NCBI GenBank assembly: GCA_052387235.1
Contig: JBQTJJ010000009.1
Span: 1-10,526 of the forward strand
Direction of reading: 5' to 3'
DNA length: 10,526 nt
DNA from: JBQTJJ01 sp052387235
GTDB taxonomy: Bacteria > Actinomycetota > Acidimicrobiia > Acidimicrobiales > GCA-2861595
Shown here: piece by piece, positions 6,989 to 10,526 of the stretch
Layout of the letters: each line of letters starts with the position of its first letter
How positions within the stretch are numbered: the first letter of the stretch is position 1
The notes under the pieces: generated by a model
Told to the model about the DNA's origin: nothing
What the model saw: the letters and a program-made list of their open reading frames with translations, nothing else
Databases searched by the model: none
Position numbers and translations under genes: made by a program

Positions 6989-7072
6989 CTGGGTGGGGGC
7001 ACTCCCGTGGCCGACCTACCCGAACCCGTCACCGCCGGCCTGGCGGGGAGGGTAGAGCCGGGGACCAACGGG

Positions 7073-7078
7073 TACGTA
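7073..7078 (+). promoter_or_regulatory. possible leaderless -10 before the gene at 7085
   Basis: TACGTA ends six bases before the ATG at 7085, the same spacing as for the gene at 937, but the last base is A rather than T. No Shine-Dalgarno sequence precedes the ATG. The rest of 6989-7084 shows nothing else I can support. Confidence 0.3.
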
Positions 7079-7084
7079 TGGGCC

Positions 7085-7315
7085 ATGATCGACCCTCGCC
7101 TGGAGGACCACGTCGTGGGGCTGGAGCTGCAGCTGGTCGAGCTGGTGGAGCAGCGGGAGCGGGCCACCGTGCAGCACCGCGCGCACGACGCCGCCAGCAT
7201 CCAACGCGAGATCGACGCCGTCCAGGCCGAGATGGCCCGGGCCGCCGAAACCCTGGCCCGTCCCGACGCCCATGTCCCCGAGTTCCATGACGTCGACGAG
7301 GCCGGCGCCGCCTGA
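7085..7315 (+). CDS. small hypothetical coiled-coil protein, 76 aa
   Basis: Unrecognised family. The protein begins MIDPRLEDHVVGLELQLVEL and is rich in Glu, Gln, Ala, Arg and Leu. Heptad-like spacing of hydrophobic residues through about residues 8-60, with a break around QHRAHDAASI, suggests a helical hairpin or coiled coil. The tail is acidic (FHDVDEAGAA). There are no cysteines and no membrane segment, so it should be cytoplasmic. Only about six codons end in A or T, supporting a real gene. The ATG is the first suitable start. It is divergent from the SOS operon and its stop codon lies in the outer arm of the inverted-repeat element at 7312-7465. A role in DNA repair is not supported beyond position. 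Confidence 0.66.
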   Translation: MIDPRLEDHVVGLELQLVELVEQRERATVQHRAHDAASIQREIDAVQAEMARAAETLARPDAHVPEFHDVDEAGAA

Positions 7316-7465
7316 GGGACTGCGAGTCAACTACGTGAGTGAAGGGGCGACGCCGGTCTGCTGGTCGATCCGGGAGGAACCCTTACGGGACAAGTGAAAT
7401 TCGAGGAACCCCGGGCAGACCGGGTCGCCCCTTTCCGAGCAGGTAGTTGACTCGCAGGCCCTGAG
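7312..7465. repeat. 154-bp long inverted repeat, MITE-like or two-way terminator
   Basis: CTGCGAGTCAACTAC at 7320-7334 is matched exactly by its reverse complement at 7443-7457. The arms continue: AAGGGGCGAC (7342-7351) pairs with 7424-7433, CCGGTCTGC (7353-7361) pairs with 7415-7423, and outward CTGAGGG (7312-7318) pairs with 7459-7465 with one mismatch. The centre, about 53 bases, has two copies of GAGGAACCC (7374-7382 and 7403-7411). CCTGAG occurs as a direct repeat at 7311-7316 and 7460-7465 and could be a target duplication. It contains no credible gene. It separates two convergent genes, so it may also end transcription from both sides. Confidence 0.75.
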
Positions 7466-7477
7466 CGGGGCGCTCCC

Positions 7478-7493
7478 GTTCCCTTAGGGGAAC
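7478..7493. terminator. small hairpin at the end of glutamate dehydrogenase gene
   Basis: GTTCCC (7478-7483) and GGGAAC (7488-7493) form a 6-bp stem with TTAG in the loop; the loop holds the dehydrogenase stop codon. No T-run follows on either strand, so this is at most a weak terminator. Confidence 0.25.
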
Positions 7494-8728
7494 AGGCCCC
7501 GGGCCGAGATGGCGTCGGCCACCCGTTCGACGGCGAGCGCGAAGGCGGCCCGGCGCAGGGACACCTGCAGGGTGTCGGCCTTGGCCCACACGGACGTGAA
7601 GGCGGCGTCCATGAACGACCGCAGCCGGACGGCCACCGTGTCCTCGTCCCACGCGAAGCCCTGCCGGTCCTGGGCCCACTCGAAGTAGGACGCGGTGACG
7701 CCGCCGGCGTTGGCCAGGATGTCCGGCACCACCACGATCCCCCGCCGGTCGAGGACCGGGTCGGCCTCGGGCAGGGTGGGGCCGTTGGCCGCCTCCACCA
7801 CCACCTTGGTGGCGAGCGACTCCGCCACCCGGGCGTCGATGGCGCCCGAGAGCGCGGCCGGTACCACCAGCTCGCACTCCACGCTCCACAGCCGGGACGG
7901 GTCGAGCGGGTCGCCGCCGTCGAAGCCGGCCACGCTGCCGGTGGCGCTGACGTGGTCCGACAGGGCCGAGGGGTCCAGGCCGCCGGCGTTGCGCACGGCC
8001 CCCCCCACGTCGCTCACCGCCACCACCCGCATGCCGGCCGACGCCAGCAGGAACGCCAGCGGCCCTCCCACCTTGCCGAAGCCCTGGATGACGGCCCGGC
8101 TGCCGGCGAAGGGGACCTGGAGGGCGGCGAAGGCGGCCCGGGCGCACATGAGGACGCCCGACGAGGTGGCGCCGGCGTGGGCCCGGGTGCCGCCCACCGC
8201 CAGGGGCTTGCCGGTGACGGTGCCGCTCAGGGCCTGGCCGCTCATCATGGCCAGGGTGTCCATGAGCCACGCCATAACCCGGCCGTCGGTGTTCACGTCG
8301 GGCGCCGGCACGTCGCGGTCGGAGCCGAGCAGCGGCGAGATCTCCACCGTGTAGCGCCGGGTGAGGCGCTCCAGCTCGCCCAGCGACATCACGGTGGGGT
8401 CGCAACGCACGCCGCCCTTGGCCCCTCCGAAGGGCAGGTTGGCCACCGCCGTCTTGAACGTCATGTCGGCGGCCAGGGCCGTGACCTCGCGCACGTCGAG
8501 CTCGGGGTGGAAGCGGATCCCCCCCTTGCCCGGGCCCCGCGTCGTGTCGTGGTGGACGCGCCAGCCGGTGAAGACCTCGACCCGGCCGTCGTCCATCCGC
8601 ACCGGCACCGCCACCTCCAGCACCCGTTTCGGCGTGCGCAGCATGCGGTGGATGTCCGGGTCGAGCCCCGTGAGCTTGGCCGCGTCGTCGAGGCGCTCCA
8701 GCACCGCCGACCACGCGTCGGAAGCCAC
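7484..8728 (-). CDS. gdhA: glutamate dehydrogenase (Glu/Leu/Phe/Val dehydrogenase family)
   Basis: Interconverts glutamate with 2-oxoglutarate and ammonia in the cytoplasm using NAD(P). It has 414 residues, normal for a bacterial small-type enzyme. The substrate and catalytic residues of the Clostridium symbiosum enzyme (K89, K113, K125, D165) align with identical spacing to K68 (GPGKGG), K92, K104 (PFGGAKGG) and D144 (PAPDVN). The specificity positions A163, V377 and S380 correspond to A142, V344 and S347, favouring glutamate over leucine or phenylalanine. The Rossmann motif GFGKVGG is at 216-222 with D240 at the end of the second strand, which leans towards NAD but does not prove it. The GTG start is 2 bases after the stop of the NifU-like gene and has no clear Shine-Dalgarno, so translation is probably coupled to that gene. 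No defects seen. Confidence 0.95.
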   Translation of the reverse strand: MASDAWSAVLERLDDAAKLTGLDPDIHRMLRTPKRVLEVAVPVRMDDGRVEVFTGWRVHHDTTRGPGKGGIRFHPELDVREVTALAADMTFKTAVANLPFGGAKGGVRCDPTVMSLGELERLTRRYTVEISPLLGSDRDVPAPDVNTDGRVMAWLMDTLAMMSGQALSGTVTGKPLAVGGTRAHAGATSSGVLMCARAAFAALQVPFAGSRAVIQGFGKVGGPLAFLLASAGMRVVAVSDVGGAVRNAGGLDPSALSDHVSATGSVAGFDGGDPLDPSRLWSVECELVVPAALSGAIDARVAESLATKVVVEAANGPTLPEADPVLDRRGIVVVPDILANAGGVTASYFEWAQDRQGFAWDEDTVAVRLRSFMDAAFTSVWAKADTLQVSLRRAAFALAVERVADAISARGLFP

Positions 8729-8730
8729 CG

Positions 8731-9036
8731 CTACGGGATGCTGGGCTGGACGCCGTCGCGGTAGTGGATGAACAACTCCTCCACCAGCTCCCGCATCCCC
8801 TCGCCACCGCCCCCGGACAGCTCCACCGTGACCATGTTGGAGAACACGTGCACCGCCTTCACTCCGCCGTGCTCGAACAGGCGCCGGGCCAGCACGTCGG
8901 GTGGGCGATCGCCGGTGGCGTCGGCCGCCGAGGCGTACCGCTCGTGGCCCATTCCCGTGAGGCTGCGATTGATCTCGAACCGCAGGACGCCCTCGGTTGA
9001 CGACGGCTTCTGCACGACGACGATCGGCTGACCCAT
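8731..9036 (-). CDS. NifU N-terminal (Nfu_N)-domain-like protein, 101 aa
   Basis: Resembles the Nfu/NifU N-terminal scaffold domain (Pfam PF08712): GVLRFEINRSLTGMGHERY (16-34), then PPDVLARRLFEHGGVKAVHVFSNMVTVEL (45-73), where the strand GVKAVHVFSNMVTV matches the usual GV-x-V-F-x-x-x-F/M-I/V-T-V pattern. It contains no cysteine, so it cannot hold an iron-sulfur cluster by thiols as the separate C-terminal NifU domain does. It may be a stand-alone partner or regulator. It is the first gene of a two-gene operon and is followed after 2 bases by glutamate dehydrogenase, which hints at a linked role, but none is known to me. The ATG at 9036 gives a natural N-terminus (MGQPIVVVQ). It is divergent from the AI-2E family gene. 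Confidence 0.72.
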   Translation of the reverse strand: MGQPIVVVQKPSSTEGVLRFEINRSLTGMGHERYASAADATGDRPPDVLARRLFEHGGVKAVHVFSNMVTVELSGGGGEGMRELVEELFIHYRDGVQPSIP

Positions 9037-9044
9037 GGCGGAGC

Positions 9045-9057
9045 GGAGGTTACCTCC
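9045..9057. promoter_or_regulatory. 13-bp palindrome in the 38-bp divergent promoter region
   Basis: GGAGGT-T-ACCTCC is a perfect inverted repeat centred on 9051, between the starts at 9036 (minus) and 9075 (plus). It overlaps the candidate minus-strand -10. It could be an operator for both genes. GGAGG on either strand is too far from, or wrongly placed for, the start codons to be a normal ribosome site. Confidence 0.4.
9047..9052 (-). promoter_or_regulatory. candidate -10 for the NifU-like/glutamate dehydrogenase operon
   Basis: TAACCT on the minus strand fits TAnnnT and ends 10 bases before the ATG at 9036, giving a leader of only about 3 bases. No -35 consensus is seen. Confidence 0.35.
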
Positions 9058-9061
9058 TGGG

Positions 9062-9067
9062 TACGCT
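9062..9067 (+). promoter_or_regulatory. leaderless -10 before the AI-2E family gene
   Basis: TACGCT ends 7 bases before the ATG at 9075, so the transcript should begin at the start codon. There is no Shine-Dalgarno sequence at a usable distance. This supports 9075 as the start rather than an upstream in-frame ATG at 8997. Confidence 0.52.
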
Positions 9068-9074
9068 GGCCGCG

Positions 9075-10247
9075 ATGTCGCCGGAGCCCGCCGCCAAGGC
9101 CCAGCCGGTGCCGTGGCGCACCATCTGGGCCTCCATCGGGTCCGTCGTCCTCACCCTGGCGGCCATCGCGGTGGTGAGATCGGTCTCGCGGGTCCTGATC
9201 TGGATCGTCATCGCCGGCTTCTTCGCCATCGTGCTCAGCCCCCCGGTCGACTTCCTGGAGCAGCGGGCCCGGATCCGGCGGTCGCTGGCCACCGTCGTGG
9301 TGTTCCTCACCGTGCTGGGCGCGGTGGGAAGCCTCATGTACGCCTTCATCAGCCCGGTCGTGGAACAGTCGCAGGAGTTCGCCGACAACTTCCCCCGGTA
9401 CGTGGAGGACGCCAAGGCGGGCCGGGGCCCGCTGGGCGGGCTGGTGAAGCGCTACGACCTCGACGACAAGATCGAGGAGCGCCGGGACGACTTCCGCGAG
9501 GCCCTGAACGAGCTGGGCCGCAACAGCCTCGACATCGTCCGGGGCGTGGGCAACGTGGTGGCCGCCGCCCTCACCATCTTCGTGCTCACCATCTTGATGC
9601 TGCTGTCCGGGCCCCGCATGCTGCGAGGCGGCCTGGCCGCGCTGTCGCCACCCACGGCCGAGCACGTCCGCCACGTGGCCTCCGACTGCGCCCGGGCCGT
9701 CACGGGCTACGTGGCCGGCAACCTGCTCATCAGCGTCATCGCCGGCGCCGCCTCGTTCGCCTTCCTGTTCTTCGCCGGCGTGCCCTTCCGCACGGTGCTG
9801 GCCCTGTGGGTGGCCTTCGCCGATCTGATCCCCCTGGTGGGCGCCACCCTCGGGGCCATCCCCGCCGTCATCGTGGCCTTCCTGCACTCCACCGCGGCCG
9901 GCATCGCCACCGTGATCTTCTTCGTCCTCTACCAGCAGTTCGAGAACCACGTGCTGCAGGTGACGATCATGTCGAAGACGGTGGACCTCAACCCCCTGGT
10001 CGTCCTCGTCGCCGTGCTGATCGGGGTGGAGCTGAGCGGCATCCTCGGGGCCCTGCTCGCCATCCCCGTCGCCGGCGTGATCCAGGTGCTGGCCCGTGAC
10101 CTCTACGACCAGCGCCGGGGCCGGTTCAAGCCGGAGCCCACGGTGGGCGCGGCCGAGACGCCGGTGAGCGCCGTGGCCGGGCCGGCCCCGCCGGCGCCGG
10201 CCGGAGGCGACGACCCGGCCCGCGACGTCCCCACCGAGGTCGGGTAG
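9075..10247 (+). CDS. AI-2E/PerM-family membrane transporter
   Basis: Integral membrane protein of the AI-2E family (Pfam PF01594; YdiK, PerM, TqsA relatives). It has 390 residues. Likely membrane segments lie at about 17-35, 40-58, 69-92, 158-178, 212-236, 239-266, 272-287 and 306-340, with a charged soluble region at about 95-155. Family motifs include DLIPLVGATLGAIPA (250-264), YQQFENHVLQ (286-295) and MSKTVDLNPL (299-308). The C-terminal 45 residues are a Pro/Ala-rich cytoplasmic tail. The family is named for autoinducer-2 export, but members also move sodium, protons or other solutes, so the substrate here is unknown. I set the start at 9075 because a leaderless -10 lies just upstream; the in-frame extension to 8997 would overlap the divergent gene. 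Its TAG shares a base with the next gene's GTG. Confidence 0.93.
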   Translation: MSPEPAAKAQPVPWRTIWASIGSVVLTLAAIAVVRSVSRVLIWIVIAGFFAIVLSPPVDFLEQRARIRRSLATVVVFLTVLGAVGSLMYAFISPVVEQSQEFADNFPRYVEDAKAGRGPLGGLVKRYDLDDKIEERRDDFREALNELGRNSLDIVRGVGNVVAAALTIFVLTILMLLSGPRMLRGGLAALSPPTAEHVRHVASDCARAVTGYVAGNLLISVIAGAASFAFLFFAGVPFRTVLALWVAFADLIPLVGATLGAIPAVIVAFLHSTAAGIATVIFFVLYQQFENHVLQVTIMSKTVDLNPLVVLVAVLIGVELSGILGALLAIPVAGVIQVLARDLYDQRRGRFKPEPTVGAAETPVSAVAGPAPPAPAGGDDPARDVPTEVG

Positions 10248-10526
10248 TGGCCAGCGAGGTGGTGGAGGTCGAGGGCCACATCATCGACTCGCTGATCCTG
10301 GCCAAGCTGATGGACGTCATCCTGGCCGCCGGCGCCGACTACAAGGTGCTCGAGGTCCACATCGGGCGCACCAACACGGACCTGAGCCGGGCCCGCCTGG
10401 AGGTGGAGGCGGGCGACGAGGACACCCTCGGCGCCCTGCTGGTGGAGCTGCAGGAGCACGGCGCCAACCGGGTGACGCCCACCGACGCCGAGCTCACCGT
10501 GGCCGACCGCGACGGCGTCCTGCCGG
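10247..10526 (+). CDS. TIGR00300 / LOR-SDH-domain family protein, N-terminal part
   Basis: Partial gene: 93 residues are visible before the right edge. The N-terminus VASEVVEVEGHIIDSLILAKLMDVIL, then ADYKVLEVHIGRTNTDLSRARLEVEA and TLGALLVELQEHGAN, resembles the start of TIGR00300 proteins. That group includes the archaeal-type ornithine cyclodeaminase and the C-terminal part of cyanobacterial arginine-degrading enzymes ArgZ/AgrE; the conserved elements are EVEGHIIDS, the VGR/IGR-x-x-TD-x-SxARL pattern and the ELxxxGA helix. The catalytic domain lies outside the window, so the activity cannot be judged. The GTG at 10247 overlaps the TAG of the transporter by one base, with GAGG seven bases upstream at 10236-10239, so the two genes are cotranscribed and translationally coupled. 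Confidence 0.75.
   Translation, partial: MASEVVEVEGHIIDSLILAKLMDVILAAGADYKVLEVHIGRTNTDLSRARLEVEAGDEDTLGALLVELQEHGANRVTPTDAELTVADRDGVLP

Noticed and set aside
6983..6989. GTCAACT near the SOS promoter, also present in the arms of the 7312-7465 element
   Set aside because: Only 7 bases are shared, and here they are explained by the -35 hexamer TTGACG on the other strand.
3118..7290. A 1390-codon open frame on the plus strand opposite dnaE2, imuB and imuA'
   Set aside because: It is antisense to three recognised genes, has a low-complexity Gly/Arg/His/Pro composition and matches no family. Long antisense frames are expected at this GC content.
7383..8807. A 474-codon minus-strand frame overlapping glutamate dehydrogenase
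   Set aside because: It is out of frame with the dehydrogenase, whose catalytic residues are all present in the correct frame.
8997..9074. An N-terminal extension of the AI-2E protein from an upstream ATG
   Set aside because: It would overlap the divergent NifU-like gene, adds non-family residues, and the -10 box at 9062-9067 places the transcript start at 9075.
8859..9950. A 363-codon minus-strand frame opposite the AI-2E gene
   Set aside because: It is a Gly/Asp/His-rich shadow of a clear membrane-protein gene and overlaps the NifU-like gene.

Overview
The window is a very GC-rich stretch of chromosome. Codons end almost always in G or C, many genes start with GTG, and several starts sit about 6-7 bases after a TAnnnT hexamer, the pattern of leaderless transcripts. 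A perfect TCGAAC-N4-GTTCGA SOS box, an actinobacterial ImuA' and a DnaE2 ending in SRDFR all point to an actinobacterium. An acidimicrobial-type lineage is my guess; no rRNA or other marker confirms it.

Layout. Bases 1-812 (minus) hold the start of a membrane-anchored neutral zinc metallopeptidase, cut by the window edge. Bases 937-1200 (plus) encode a small unknown membrane-like protein. Bases 1210-6951 (minus) are a complete mutagenic-repair operon, imuA'-imuB-dnaE2, led by one SOS-controlled promoter at 6960-6988. Bases 7085-7315 (plus) encode a small coiled-coil protein of unknown function. Bases 7312-7465 are a long inverted-repeat element lying between convergent genes. Bases 7484-9036 (minus) are a two-gene operon: a NifU N-terminal-domain-like protein followed by glutamate dehydrogenase. 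Bases 9075-10247 (plus) encode an AI-2E/PerM-family membrane protein, whose stop codon overlaps the start of a TIGR00300-type gene that runs off the right edge.

How they work together. The SOS operon would be switched on after DNA damage when LexA leaves its box. ImuB, a Y-family homologue without catalytic acids but with a clamp-binding motif, and ImuA' would bring the error-prone polymerase DnaE2 to lesions. Glutamate dehydrogenase links nitrogen and carbon metabolism. The TIGR00300 protein, if related to known ornithine/arginine-degrading enzymes, would also be nitrogen metabolism, but nothing links it to the dehydrogenase beyond being near.

The least ordinary features are non-coding or low-complexity insertions: a hairpin-rich in-frame insertion in the dnaE2 palm region, a 36-bp minisatellite in imuB, a GGGGCC tract in dnaE2, the 154-bp inverted-repeat element, and a hairpin joining the imuB stop to the dnaE2 start. 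I see no phage, insertion-sequence transposase, CRISPR, tRNA or rRNA. No gene-free stretch exceeds 300 bases.
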